Of a DNA stretch of 14,125 nucleotides, positions 7,029 to 14,125 are shown one piece after another. Positions within the stretch are counted from its first letter, which is position 1, and each line of letters opens with the position of its first letter. Below the pieces are notes generated by a model. The model worked only from the letters and a program-made list of their open reading frames with translations. It was not told the origin of the DNA and did no database searches. Origin of the DNA: Bdellovibrionales bacterium (GTDB taxonomy: Bacteria > Bdellovibrionota > Bdellovibrionia > Bdellovibrionales > UBA1609); the NCBI GenBank assembly GCA_020434645.1, contig JAGRAK010000019.1, positions 1 to 14,125 of the forward strand. The letters are read 5' to 3'. The translations under genes and the position numbers were made by a program.

Positions 7029-7691
7029 ATGAATCTTAAGCCCTTTCACCCGTCGGGTGGTTTACAATATCATCTCCGTGCAGCGTTTAATCATAAGAGG
7101 TGGCGACCTTTTTGTGAGTATGTAGAAGAGTGGCTGCTCGAGTGGCGCAAGCAACCACGAATGGTGGGTGTATCGACACTCGTTCTTGTCGGGCCAAATG
7201 CTGGGTACACGCTCTCGCATGCGTTTATTTCGAGTTTTCAAAATGTGATAGTTGTAGAGCCCGACCCGCTAGCATTCGCGCTATTTGAGGCGCGATTTAA
7301 TTGTCGAGCTCGTTGGGTGCATCAAGACTATTTTGATTTAAAAAGTAAAAGCCCTGATCCTGAAAAATTAAAAGGACTTTTTTTGGCCTATCCGAATGCT
7401 GCTTTTTTATTTTGTAATATTTTGGGCCAGCTACCCGTTCTTCTTCGCGCAAAGAAGGGGGTTGATGTTGAGCTTTATATGAGAGGTCTTTCGCGAGTAC
7501 TCAGTGAGTTTTCTTTAAATGTTGCTATGGCTTCGTATCATGATCGATTTTCAAGAAATCTAAAAAGACCAGATGAGGTCATTGATCATTTAACGGGTAA
7601 GTTGTTTGCTAGTACAAAAGATAAAAAAGAATTTCCGTGGCCGATCACAAATAAAATAGAGCACCAAATAGAGTTTGTCAGATTCGGCTAG
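7029..7691 (+). CDS. Rossmann-fold, SAM-methyltransferase-like protein of unknown target
   Basis: A 220-residue cytosolic protein with no signal peptide; I do not recognise the family. Residues 50-90 look like the nucleotide-binding start of a class I methyltransferase: hydrophobic strand STLVLVGPNAGY with glycines at 55 and 59, a helix, then strand VIVVEPDPLA ending in an acidic residue at 77 that could bind the SAM ribose. HQDYFDL (98-104) and FLFCNILGQL (126-135) sit where later methyltransferase motifs would be. The glycine motif is sparse, so another Rossmann enzyme is possible. There is no ribosome-binding site before the ATG. It follows the mevalonate operon on the same strand and ends 27 bases from the convergent gene. 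A link to isoprenoids is not shown. Confidence 0.75.
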   Translation: MNLKPFHPSGGLQYHLRAAFNHKRWRPFCEYVEEWLLEWRKQPRMVGVSTLVLVGPNAGYTLSHAFISSFQNVIVVEPDPLAFALFEARFNCRARWVHQDYFDLKSKSPDPEKLKGLFLAYPNAAFLFCNILGQLPVLLRAKKGVDVELYMRGLSRVLSEFSLNVAMASYHDRFSRNLKRPDEVIDHLTGKLFASTKDKKEFPWPITNKIEHQIEFVRFG

Positions 7692-7718
7692 GGTGCGCCT
7701 TCGGTTAAAATAAATTCG

Positions 7719-9014
7719 TTAGGGTAGAATATCTTTTTGTGGCAGATCTTCTTTGGCTGTCGCGAGATCTTCATAAAGATGTCGATACTGCTCAGATAAG
7801 GTGGTTACAACTTCAGGTATTTGCACAAAATAAAAATTTTCGAAATTTTCAGTGAACGCTGTTCCGGTGAAGTTTCCGGCACCAACAAATGCTGCTGATT
7901 TTTCGCTATTTTTAAAAATAATAAACTTATTGTGGTGTAAATATTTATAATTGTGATTTGTCTCCAAGTACTTCGCATTTGCGCCGAGCTCAACAAGTTC
8001 GGCCACATGTTTGTATTCAGAGCGCACATTGGGGCGGTTACGTGCAAACTTCTCGCCCACCCAGAAAATGTCATCATCAAAGACAAGATCAAGTTTGAAA
8101 TCTTTATTTCTTAGGTGATCTTTGAGCATCTTCATGAGTTTCGTGTAGCTAAAGCGGTGGGCGGCGATTTGCACATCAGTTGCCCAGTCGAGACTTTCAC
8201 GTAGAACGTGAGTGGCAAGGGCGCCTTCGGCTGGTGCATAATAGGGTCGAATATCATCTTCGGGTGGCGCCCCAATGTGTTCGAGGCAGGTTTTCATGTA
8301 AGACTTAAATTCTGCGCCACTTTCAGAGTGGTGAATTTCGGCGTCGGCAACACAAAGATGCGATCTTGCGAAGTAGCTTTCGGGGCTTGTAGTGACAAAA
8401 TGCCAGTTTTCGTGATGTAAAACAGCACCGGCCGTCAGGTTTCCGCTGCCAAAAGCAATTTTAACTTCTACGGGTGACGTCGGATTGACCATAAATATTT
8501 TATTATGAGCAAAGCCAATTCCGCGAACGTGGCCGCGTGCAAAAAATTGTGGTGATTGACCTGAAACTTTAGATTTGCAGGCCATAAGGTCATTTGCTGC
8601 TCTCATGCTGGTTTTAGAATCTAGTACAAAAGTGATTTTGACATCGCGTTCAACTACGGCCGAGCAAAGGGCGTCTAAGACTGTGTTGTTTGAAAATGAT
8701 AAGTATGTAAAAAATATTTCGGTTGTGGTTTCATCATTGATCCAGGCCAGTAGCTTTTGAATGGGCGAGTTCGGTTGTGCGGCGCTGGCCTCTTCGTCTG
8801 ATTTTTTGCAGTAGACATTCTTTGGTTTTGCGATGAGCTCTTTACCTGAATTTGATAGAGCTGGGGCTTCATATTTGTACTCTTCGCATAGTGGATTTGT
8901 AAATCTAAGATCGTATTCGTAAGGGGAGAAGTCTTTCAGACTTTTCGCAAGTGTTGACGGCATAAAAGACACTTGCAGAAGGAAGAATAGAGTGATTTTG
9001 AAAATAGCGCGCAT
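7719..9014 (-). CDS. Exported phospholipase D-like protein with two HxK half-sites
   Basis: A 431-residue protein beginning with a signal peptide (Lys6, hydrophobic 7-18, likely cut after STLA at 20-23). It has the two-repeat layout of the PLD superfamily: first site HNK at 170-172 followed by GSGN at 189-192, second site HNK at 361-363 followed by GAGN at 378-381. The superfamily cuts phosphodiester bonds of lipids or nucleic acids through the paired His residues. The Asp of HxKxxxxD is not present in either half, where Asn and Lys stand at that spacing, so the class is a variant. GGGGGAG lies eight bases before the ATG, a strong ribosome-binding site. It is transcribed alone, convergent to the upstream methyltransferase-like gene. 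Phospholipase, nuclease and inactive binding protein all remain possible. Confidence 0.85.
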   Translation of the reverse strand: MRAIFKITLFFLLQVSFMPSTLAKSLKDFSPYEYDLRFTNPLCEEYKYEAPALSNSGKELIAKPKNVYCKKSDEEASAAQPNSPIQKLLAWINDETTTEIFFTYLSFSNNTVLDALCSAVVERDVKITFVLDSKTSMRAANDLMACKSKVSGQSPQFFARGHVRGIGFAHNKIFMVNPTSPVEVKIAFGSGNLTAGAVLHHENWHFVTTSPESYFARSHLCVADAEIHHSESGAEFKSYMKTCLEHIGAPPEDDIRPYYAPAEGALATHVLRESLDWATDVQIAAHRFSYTKLMKMLKDHLRNKDFKLDLVFDDDIFWVGEKFARNRPNVRSEYKHVAELVELGANAKYLETNHNYKYLHHNKFIIFKNSEKSAAFVGAGNFTGTAFTENFENFYFVQIPEVVTTLSEQYRHLYEDLATAKEDLPQKDILP

Positions 9015-9046
9015 TGTGTCTCCCCCGGTTTTAAGTGAACTTCGTC

Positions 9047-9075
9047 ATTTCATGAGATTTGTGTGAACGTCTCAA
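9047..9075 (-). promoter_or_regulatory. Candidate promoter for the PLD-like gene
   Basis: On the minus strand TTGAGA (9075-9070, five of six to the -35 consensus) is followed after 17 bases by TGAAAT (9052-9047, four of six to the -10). It lies about 33 bases upstream of the start codon, a suitable place for this single gene. Confidence 0.3.
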
Positions 9076-9102
9076 GTTGTCCGAAATCCGGATATTTTAT
9101 AC

Positions 9103-9119
9103 ATCATTTGTAAAATGAT
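9103..9119. repeat. Perfect 7-bp inverted repeat between the SDR and PLD-like genes
   Basis: ATCATTT (9103-9109) and AAATGAT (9113-9119) are exact inverted repeats around GTA. The site lies about 60 bases past the dehydrogenase stop and 28 bases upstream of the candidate PLD-gene -35. It has no following T-run on the minus strand, so it is a poor terminator; an operator is conceivable. Confidence 0.3.
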
Positions 9120-9177
9120 AGGAAACGCAATTAAACATGCATAAAGCGTATAGTAAATTATGGCGTGTCTGTGTTTG

Positions 9178-9864
9178 TTACCAGCCGATTTCTTTACCCT
9201 GATAATCGAGAAAGTGACCAGACTTTGTAGTATCAGCTTCAGTGATAACTTTAAAGAGACCACGCGCTGATTCTCGAGGGAGGAGTGGCGCTTGTGCTCC
9301 GCCCATTTCAGTTTTGACCCAGCCGGGGTGCAGGGTAAGGGTAATAACTTGGGGAAAATCTATTGCAAATGATTTTGAAAACATATTGAGCGCCGCTTTT
9401 GACATACGGTAAGCGTAGTGCCCACCAGAACTATTGTCGCTGATCGAGCCCATTCGGCTTGTGATATTGATGACTTTTGCATTTGTCGATTTTTTAAGTT
9501 GAGGTAAGAAAACTTGAGTTACAAGAATCGGAGCAAAGGTGTTCACTTTAAATGTATCTATTAATTGCTCTTGGGTTAATTTCGAAAAGTCTTCATCGCC
9601 ATCAAGCATGACGCCCGCATTGTTAATCACGACATCTATTGGTGTATCACCGAGTTCATCGTTTATGGCTTGAAGATCTGTCTCAGAGCTGACATCACCT
9701 TTAAAAATAATTAATTTTTCGGCGTGGTCGGATTTAACGGTATTTAATGTGCGGGCGTTTTCTGGATTTCGCACAATAGCGTAGACATTGTGCCCAGCTT
9801 CAAGTGCAAACTGTGTAAGCTCAAGACCGATCCCGCGCCCGGCGCCAGTGATTAAAAAGTTCAT
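9178..9864 (-). CDS. Short-chain dehydrogenase/reductase, C-factor (CsgA)-like
   Basis: A 228-residue classical SDR with an NAD(P)-binding Rossmann fold. Motifs: TGAGRGIG at 6-13 (cofactor), NNAG at 81-84, Ser136 in NITSRMGS, and Tyr152/Lys156 of YxxxK in HYAYRMSKAALNM. LHPGWVKTEMGG at 178-189 and the ending GHFLDYQGKEIGW are typical of the C-factor/sniffer-like carbonyl reductase group, which includes CsgA of Myxococcus. The substrate is not predictable. The ATG at 9864 is preferred over one three codons upstream: GAGGAG directly abuts the earlier ATG but lies nine bases before this one, and this ATG forms an ATGA overlap with the preceding gene's stop. It is the last gene of a coupled three-gene unit. 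Confidence 0.9.
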   Translation of the reverse strand: MNFLITGAGRGIGLELTQFALEAGHNVYAIVRNPENARTLNTVKSDHAEKLIIFKGDVSSETDLQAINDELGDTPIDVVINNAGVMLDGDEDFSKLTQEQLIDTFKVNTFAPILVTQVFLPQLKKSTNAKVINITSRMGSISDNSSGGHYAYRMSKAALNMFSKSFAIDFPQVITLTLHPGWVKTEMGGAQAPLLPRESARGLFKVITEADTTKSGHFLDYQGKEIGW

Positions 9865-10409
9865 TTTGTGCATCTCCTCGAAATTTCACGTCTGATTTTG
9901 TGGGTTTTAGGATGCATGAGTTCTCGGCGGATGGCCACAGCAATACGAAGTTTGTCGCGCGTGTTCATTCTGCAAAACCCACCATCGACATAGCACTGAA
10001 CGTGACTATTGAAGCCAACACTTTCGGTGTCTTCGCAGCGGAGGGGATTTTCTTTAAATAATGAATTCTGCGCGGCGACCTGCATAGAGTGAATCAAGCA
10101 GCCGCGAATGTAACGTAATATTTCTTGGCTCTCTTTGTTGTATTTGTGAGCGGTTTTTTCAAACTTGACACAATATCTATAGGCAAATTTTGTAAGGTAA
10201 TTTTTTGGTGAGCAGCCCAGTTCATCGGATAAATTTTTATAAAAATCACAATCAGAAATTTCGATGTAGTATCGCATCTCAGGTGTGGGCGTGAAGCCAG
10301 GGCTCAGCGGAATATAAGCGGCATATGCAGCTTGAAATTCTAAAAATATAACAGCAGCACATGCAAAATGGGTCAGACAGCTAGTGACTGCCGAAGCGGC
10401 ACCAATCAT
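9861..10409 (-). CDS. Secreted cysteine-rich hypothetical protein
   Basis: A 182-residue protein that I do not recognise. Residues 1-30 form a probable signal peptide, a long hydrophobic stretch ending AAYA before AYIP, although it lacks the usual early lysine or arginine. The mature part has eight cysteines (54, 66, 80, 104, 125, 139, 146, 180), an even number that fits disulfide bonding outside the cytosol, and a very basic C-terminus (RRELMHPKTHKIRREISRR). It overlaps both neighbours by ATGA junctions (10406-10409 and 9861-9864) and has no clear ribosome-binding site, so translation probably depends on coupling to the RNA methyltransferase gene. A later internal start would remove the signal peptide, but none has a better ribosome-binding site that I can see. 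Confidence 0.65.
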   Translation of the reverse strand: MIGAASAVTSCLTHFACAAVIFLEFQAAYAAYIPLSPGFTPTPEMRYYIEISDCDFYKNLSDELGCSPKNYLTKFAYRYCVKFEKTAHKYNKESQEILRYIRGCLIHSMQVAAQNSLFKENPLRCEDTESVGFNSHVQCYVDGGFCRMNTRDKLRIAVAIRRELMHPKTHKIRREISRRCTK

Positions 10410-11158
10410 TGTTGCGACCGATATGCATAAAGCGCGATGCTGGTGGCGGCGACAGCGTTTAGTGAATCCATTCCGGGCTTGATAGGGATAGATAGTCTTT
10501 TGGCAAATTGCATTCCTTCGGGTACACCGCGGCCTTCTTCTCCGATAAAGAGACGAATATTTTTATCAAGCCGGGCTTTACTTAAATCTTCGCCACTTAA
10601 ATCAAGGGCGTGCATGGTTTTCGTGTCTTCTAAAGTGAGATCTTTTATCGTGGGGCCATAGGTGATCGGCACACGTAGCGAAGACCCGCTTGAGCTGCGC
10701 ACCACTTTTGGCAAAAATGGATTGGCACATTCTTTTAGTAGAATGGCTTGGGTGACGCCAAAAGCTTCGGCTGACCTTAAGGCCGCTCCTAAGTTCAGTG
10801 GGTTTGAAAAAGACAAGACCACCTCTAAGCCTTTTGGAGCTTCATATAAATTCGCTCGGCGAACAGGAGGGGCATCGACTACAAGTAGCGGAAAGTGAGT
10901 GCCCGCCTCATCAATTTCATCAAAGAGGTCTTTTTTAAGCCAGATGACATCGAGGTTACTTTTAAACACAAGTTTTTCAACATCTGCCGGGTCTGACACG
11001 ATCAGGTGCCGAAGGCGCATATCATTGGAGGCTAAAAATTCAGGCACAAGTTTGCGTCCAGACAAAATGACGGCGCCTTCTTCTTTAATGCCAGATGACG
11101 CAAGGAGGCTTTTCCATGCGCGATAAAGTGGATTTACGCGGCTATCAATACGTTTCAC
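10406..11158 (-). CDS. SpoU/TrmH-family RNA 2'-O-methyltransferase
   Basis: A 250-residue SPOUT methyltransferase that transfers a methyl group from SAM to a ribose 2'-OH of rRNA or tRNA. The three family motifs are intact in the C-terminal half: motif 1 NPLNLGAALRSAEAFGV at 119-135 with Asn119 and Arg128, motif 2 FIGEEGRGVP at 204-213, and motif 3 IPIKPGMDSLNAVAATSIALY at 224-244, which forms the trefoil knot. The N-terminal 110 residues fit the small RNA-binding domain of the YsgA/RlmB type. It starts at GTG with a weak GGGG upstream and reads divergently from pheS. A SpoU gene next to pheS also occurs in Bacillus (ysgA). The target nucleotide cannot be read from the sequence. Confidence 0.9.
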   Translation of the reverse strand: MKRIDSRVNPLYRAWKSLLASSGIKEEGAVILSGRKLVPEFLASNDMRLRHLIVSDPADVEKLVFKSNLDVIWLKKDLFDEIDEAGTHFPLLVVDAPPVRRANLYEAPKGLEVVLSFSNPLNLGAALRSAEAFGVTQAILLKECANPFLPKVVRSSSGSSLRVPITYGPTIKDLTLEDTKTMHALDLSGEDLSKARLDKNIRLFIGEEGRGVPEGMQFAKRLSIPIKPGMDSLNAVAATSIALYAYRSQQ

Positions 11159-11220
11159 TTATTACCCCAGGGTTCGAGAAAGAAAATGAATTTTCGCTTT
11201 AAGTCTTAGCATGTAAATAA

Positions 11221-11250
11221 TTGTTTTTGTGGCAAAAATCAGCACATAAT
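11221..11250 (+). promoter_or_regulatory. Candidate pheS promoter placing the start site at the ATG
   Basis: TTGTTT (11221-11226) and CATAAT (11245-11250, five of six) are 18 bases apart. The -10 ends six bases before the pheS ATG at 11257, the usual distance to a transcription start, so the mRNA may be leaderless. No Shine-Dalgarno motif lies before that ATG. Confidence 0.4.
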
Positions 11251-11256
11251 AGCCGA

Positions 11257-12282
11257 ATGTTAAAAGATAAGATTGAAATCGCAGAAAAAGAGGCTTTGAC
11301 GGCCTTTAAAGCCGCTCAAAATGGGAAAGAATTATACGAAGCCAAGGTGAAACACCTGGGTAAGCAAGGTGCGTTTTCGCTCCTTATGCGAGAATTCGGA
11401 AAGCTCCCGCCGGCAGATAAACCGGCCATGGGTCAGCTCATCAACGAAGTCAAGACTCGGCTTGAAGAAAATTACGCGCAGCTTGAAAAAGAGCTAAAAC
11501 TTAAAGCCTATGATGAAATCATAAAAAAAGAGCAACTTGATCTCACGCTGCCAGGGACGAAATCGGCAGATGGTGCCAGGCATCCAGTTTCAATGGTGAT
11601 AAATGAAATTGTCTCAATTTTATCACGCATTGGTTACAGTGTAAGACAAGGTCCACTGATTGAAACTGACCGCAATAATTTTACTGCACTCAATATACCT
11701 GAAGATCATCCGGCGCGTGACCTGCAAGATACATTTTATATTGATGAGGGGCATGTGCTGCGTACGCACACAAGTCCGGTGCAGATTCGCACAATGGAGA
11801 GTGAAGCTCCGCCGATTCGAGTTTTGGCGCCGGGCTCGGTCTTTCGTTGCGATAGTGATATTTCACATTCGCCAAATTTTCATCAAATTGAAGGCCTGCT
11901 TGTTGATCGAAAAGTTTCAATGGCCGACTTGAAAGGAACGCTCACGTATTTTGTGCAAGAATTTTTCAGCAAAGATATTAAAACTAGATTTCGCCCGAGC
12001 TATTTTCAATTTACAGAACCGTCAGCTGAGGTGGATTGCTCTTGCCCTATTTGTAAAGGCAAGGGCTGTCGCATGTGTAAGAATTCAGGATGGATTGAAA
12101 TTGGTGGTTGTGGCTTGGTGAATCCAAAAGTTTTAGAGCATTGTAAACTTGATCCAGAAAAATGGCAGGGTTTTGCATTCGGTTTTGGTGTCGAGCGTAT
12201 GGCCATTATTAAATACGGCGTCGATGAGATTAAGCTTTTTAGTGAAAACGATGTGCGCTTTTTAAAGCAGTTTCAGTTCTAA
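11257..12282 (+). CDS. pheS: Phenylalanyl-tRNA synthetase alpha subunit
   Basis: Catalytic subunit of the alpha2-beta2 class II enzyme that charges tRNA-Phe. It has 341 residues, normal for bacterial PheS. An N-terminal coiled-coil (about 1-95, with HLGKQGAFS at 33-41) is followed by the catalytic core: HPARDLQDTFYID at 151-163, LRTHTSPVQIR at 168-178, VFRCDSDISHSPNFHQIEGL at 195-214 (class II motif 2), FTEPSAEVD at 252-260, and GFAFGFGVERMAIIKYG at 305-321 (motif 3). A cluster of five cysteines at 261-274 (CSC, then C, C and C) is a zinc-knuckle-like insert seen in many bacterial PheS. The frame opens further upstream from TTG codons, but family alignment and motif spacing favour the ATG at 11257. 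pheT follows after 75 bases. Confidence 0.97.
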   Translation: MLKDKIEIAEKEALTAFKAAQNGKELYEAKVKHLGKQGAFSLLMREFGKLPPADKPAMGQLINEVKTRLEENYAQLEKELKLKAYDEIIKKEQLDLTLPGTKSADGARHPVSMVINEIVSILSRIGYSVRQGPLIETDRNNFTALNIPEDHPARDLQDTFYIDEGHVLRTHTSPVQIRTMESEAPPIRVLAPGSVFRCDSDISHSPNFHQIEGLLVDRKVSMADLKGTLTYFVQEFFSKDIKTRFRPSYFQFTEPSAEVDCSCPICKGKGCRMCKNSGWIEIGGCGLVNPKVLEHCKLDPEKWQGFAFGFGVERMAIIKYGVDEIKLFSENDVRFLKQFQF

Positions 12283-12357
12283 ATCGAATAATTTAAGGTA
12301 GTAGTGAAAACGAATTTTAACGTAAGATAAATAATTTTAATAAAGAGACATGCAACT

Positions 12358-14125
12358 ATGAAAATTTCGCTTTCTTGGATAAATGAATACGTAGATGTAA
12401 AAGATTTTTTTAAAAAGCCTGAAGAGCTGGCCTCTCTATTAACTGGAGCCGGGCTCGAGGTTGAGGGTTATGAAGATCCATCTAAAAAGTTTAATCATGT
12501 CGTAATTGGCCACATAGTTGAGCTCGGCAAACACCCGAACGCAGATAAGTTGACTCTTTGTCAGGTCGACACTGGGGCTGGTCAGCCACACCAAATTGTT
12601 TGTGGGGCTCAGAATCACAAACAAGGTGACAAAGTGATTGTGGCGCTCCCAGGAGCCGTATTGCCAGGTAATTTTGCCATTAAGCTTTCAAAAATTCGTG
12701 ATGTAGAGAGTCAGGGGATGCTTTGCTCTGAATCAGAGCTCGGCTTAAAAGATCAAAGCGAAGGCATTGTGATTTTGCCAAAAGATGCAAAAGTTGGTCA
12801 GAGCTATGCTGAGTACTCAGGGGCATGCGATATTATTTTTGAAATCAATGTGACGCCCAATCGTGCGGATTGTTTAAGTCATGTGGGTTTGGCGCGTGAG
12901 ATTTCGTGTTTGCTCGATCGGCCACTCAAACTACCTGAAGCTAAAATAAAAACAGGTGCTAAAAAAACAAAAGATCATATTGACGTCAAGCTTGTCAACG
13001 CAGAGCTTTGCCCGCGTTATGCAGGCCGTTCAATTTTTGGTGTTCAAGTGGGGGCGAGCCCTGCGTGGCTTAAAAATAGACTGCTTGCTGTTGGACTCAA
13101 TTCAATTAACAATGTCGTCGATGTGACCAATTTTGTGATGATGGAGTACGGTCAGCCGCTTCACGCTTTTGATGCCAAAAATTTAAAGGGCGAAAAAATA
13201 ATCGTGGACATGGCAAAGCAAAATGAAAAATTTAAATCTCTAGATGGCACAGTGATTGAGCTCTCGGGTGAAGAGCTCACCATTCGTGATGGCGAAACGG
13301 CTGTAGCACTTGCTGGTGTTGTGGGCGGGTTAAATTCAGGTGTGACTGAAAAAACAGAAGAGATCTTTTTAGAAGCCGCACACTTTAATCCGCGTGGTGT
13401 GAGACGCACGTCTCGAAAACATGGTATTGACACAGATTCAGGGCAGAGGTTTTCGCGCGGCACAGATCCAGAGAATGTGCTGGAGGCCATGAACCGTGCA
13501 GCCGCTCTTATTCAAGAGCTTGCTGGTGGCGAGGTTGCAAAAGATTTTTATGATCTCTACCCAAAACCACATGCGCGGACACCAATCAAAGTTCGTAAGC
13601 AGATCTTAGAAGAGCGTCTTGGGTATGCTGTCGATATGTCTGACTTTAATAAATGGATGAAGCGACTTCATTGTAAAACCAAAGTGAGTGGTGACACGGT
13701 GACAGTTGAGGCTCCGCCTTTTCGTTTTGATATTGAAATAGAGATGGATCTTGTTGAAGAGTATGCGCGTCTTAATGGCTACGATAAAATACCTGAAAGT
13801 TTTCCTGCACTACAGGTTCGACCAACAGATTCAGCTCTTTCTTACATAAATGAGCAGCGGGCAGGAGAGCTTTTTAAAAACGAAGGTTATCTCGAAGCAC
13901 GAAATTATAATTTTTTAAGCCCTAAGTGGCAAAGTGAGCTCATAGATGAAAAGCAGTATGCAAAGCTCGGTTTGGCAGCCGGAGGTGAAGCCGTCAATAT
14001 TAAAAATCCTCTAAGTGAAGAGACCAGTCAAATGCGACAAAGCTTGCTGCCAGGGCTACTAACAAATTTAATTCATAATTTCAGTCATGGGGCGCTTGAT
14101 GGGCGTCTTTTTGAGACGGGCTTTG
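12358..14125 (+). CDS. pheT: Phenylalanyl-tRNA synthetase beta subunit, cut by window end
   Basis: The first 589 codons of PheT; about 200 more residues would follow in a typical protein of roughly 800. The tRNA-binding (EMAP-like) domain spans about residues 40-150, with HPNADKLTLCQVD at 59-71. The B3/B4 editing region follows at about 205-375, including NVVDVTNFVMMEYGQPLHAFD and RRTSRKHGIDTDSG. The B5 domain is at about 400-475, with PPFRFDIEIEMDLVEEYARLNGYDKIP near its end, and the beginning of the catalytic-like core comes after it. The ATG at 12358 follows AAGAGA (12343-12348) by nine bases, and MKISLSWINEYV is the usual N-terminus. The frame is open to the last base without a stop. It forms the heterotetramer with the pheS product. 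Confidence 0.97.
   Translation, partial: MKISLSWINEYVDVKDFFKKPEELASLLTGAGLEVEGYEDPSKKFNHVVIGHIVELGKHPNADKLTLCQVDTGAGQPHQIVCGAQNHKQGDKVIVALPGAVLPGNFAIKLSKIRDVESQGMLCSESELGLKDQSEGIVILPKDAKVGQSYAEYSGACDIIFEINVTPNRADCLSHVGLAREISCLLDRPLKLPEAKIKTGAKKTKDHIDVKLVNAELCPRYAGRSIFGVQVGASPAWLKNRLLAVGLNSINNVVDVTNFVMMEYGQPLHAFDAKNLKGEKIIVDMAKQNEKFKSLDGTVIELSGEELTIRDGETAVALAGVVGGLNSGVTEKTEEIFLEAAHFNPRGVRRTSRKHGIDTDSGQRFSRGTDPENVLEAMNRAAALIQELAGGEVAKDFYDLYPKPHARTPIKVRKQILEERLGYAVDMSDFNKWMKRLHCKTKVSGDTVTVEAPPFRFDIEIEMDLVEEYARLNGYDKIPESFPALQVRPTDSALSYINEQRAGELFKNEGYLEARNYNFLSPKWQSELIDEKQYAKLGLAAGGEAVNIKNPLSEETSQMRQSLLPGLLTNLIHNFSHGALDGRLFETGF

Noticed and set aside
7692..7718. Bidirectional terminator between the convergent genes
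   Set aside because: The 27-base spacer contains no stem longer than two base pairs and no T-run beside one.
9865..9873. ATG three codons upstream for the short-chain dehydrogenase
   Set aside because: GAGGAG abuts it with no spacing, while the ATG at 9864 is correctly spaced and overlaps the preceding stop.
11221..11256. Upstream TTG starts for pheS
   Set aside because: No ribosome-binding site, and the added residues do not fit the PheS N-terminus; the stretch looks like promoter sequence.
12350..12361. Three-codon upstream ORF whose stop overlaps the pheT start
   Set aside because: Its Shine-Dalgarno would be only two bases away and the length is too short to distinguish from chance.
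13161..13490. Minus-strand 109-codon frame opposite pheT
   Set aside because: It lies wholly within the conserved B3/B4 coding region of pheT and shows no protein-like motifs.

Overview
The window reads as chromosomal DNA from a moderately AT-rich Gram-negative bacterium. It codes densely, with many GTG starts and stop/start overlaps of the ATGA or GTGA type. A complete mevalonate-to-IPP gene set in a genome that exports several proteins by signal peptide, together with a C-factor (CsgA)-like dehydrogenase, suggests Bdellovibrionota or a related deltaproteobacterial lineage. This is inference from gene content; no marker here fixes the taxon. I see no mobile element, CRISPR array, tRNA or rRNA.

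Layout. At 41-904 (+) lies a secreted protein with an SGGAHCC motif and a calcium-loop-like DLDFDG motif. At 1170-1799 (+) are rpmI and rplT (ribosomal proteins L35 and L20), without infC in front of rpmI and behind a leader that can form two hairpins. At 1824-6982 (+) is a tightly packed isoprenoid operon: type 2 IPP isomerase, class II HMG-CoA reductase, a GHMP kinase that is probably phosphomevalonate kinase, diphosphomevalonate decarboxylase and mevalonate kinase. It starts 24 bases after rplT with no visible terminator. At 7029-7691 (+) is an unrecognised Rossmann/methyltransferase-like protein.

The minus strand carries an exported two-HxK phospholipase D-like protein (7719-9014) and a three-gene coupled unit, 11158 down to 9178: SpoU/TrmH-type RNA methyltransferase, a cysteine-rich secreted protein and the C-factor-like short-chain dehydrogenase. 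Diverging from that unit are pheS (11257-12282) and pheT (12358 to the window end, truncated), the two subunits of phenylalanyl-tRNA synthetase.

How they work together. The operon covers every step from HMG-CoA to IPP/DMAPP: the reductase makes mevalonate, two kinases and the decarboxylase make IPP, and Fni isomerises IPP to DMAPP. HMG-CoA synthase and thiolase are not in the window. In many bacteria rpmI-rplT lies near pheST, and a SpoU methyltransferase often sits beside pheS. Here about 9.5 kb, including the whole mevalonate block, lies between rplT and pheS, so isoprenoid supply may be transcribed together with ribosomal protein genes. No wholly new system is evident. The points most worth following are this linkage, the divergent phosphomevalonate kinase candidate, the possibly leaderless starts, and several unassigned secreted proteins.
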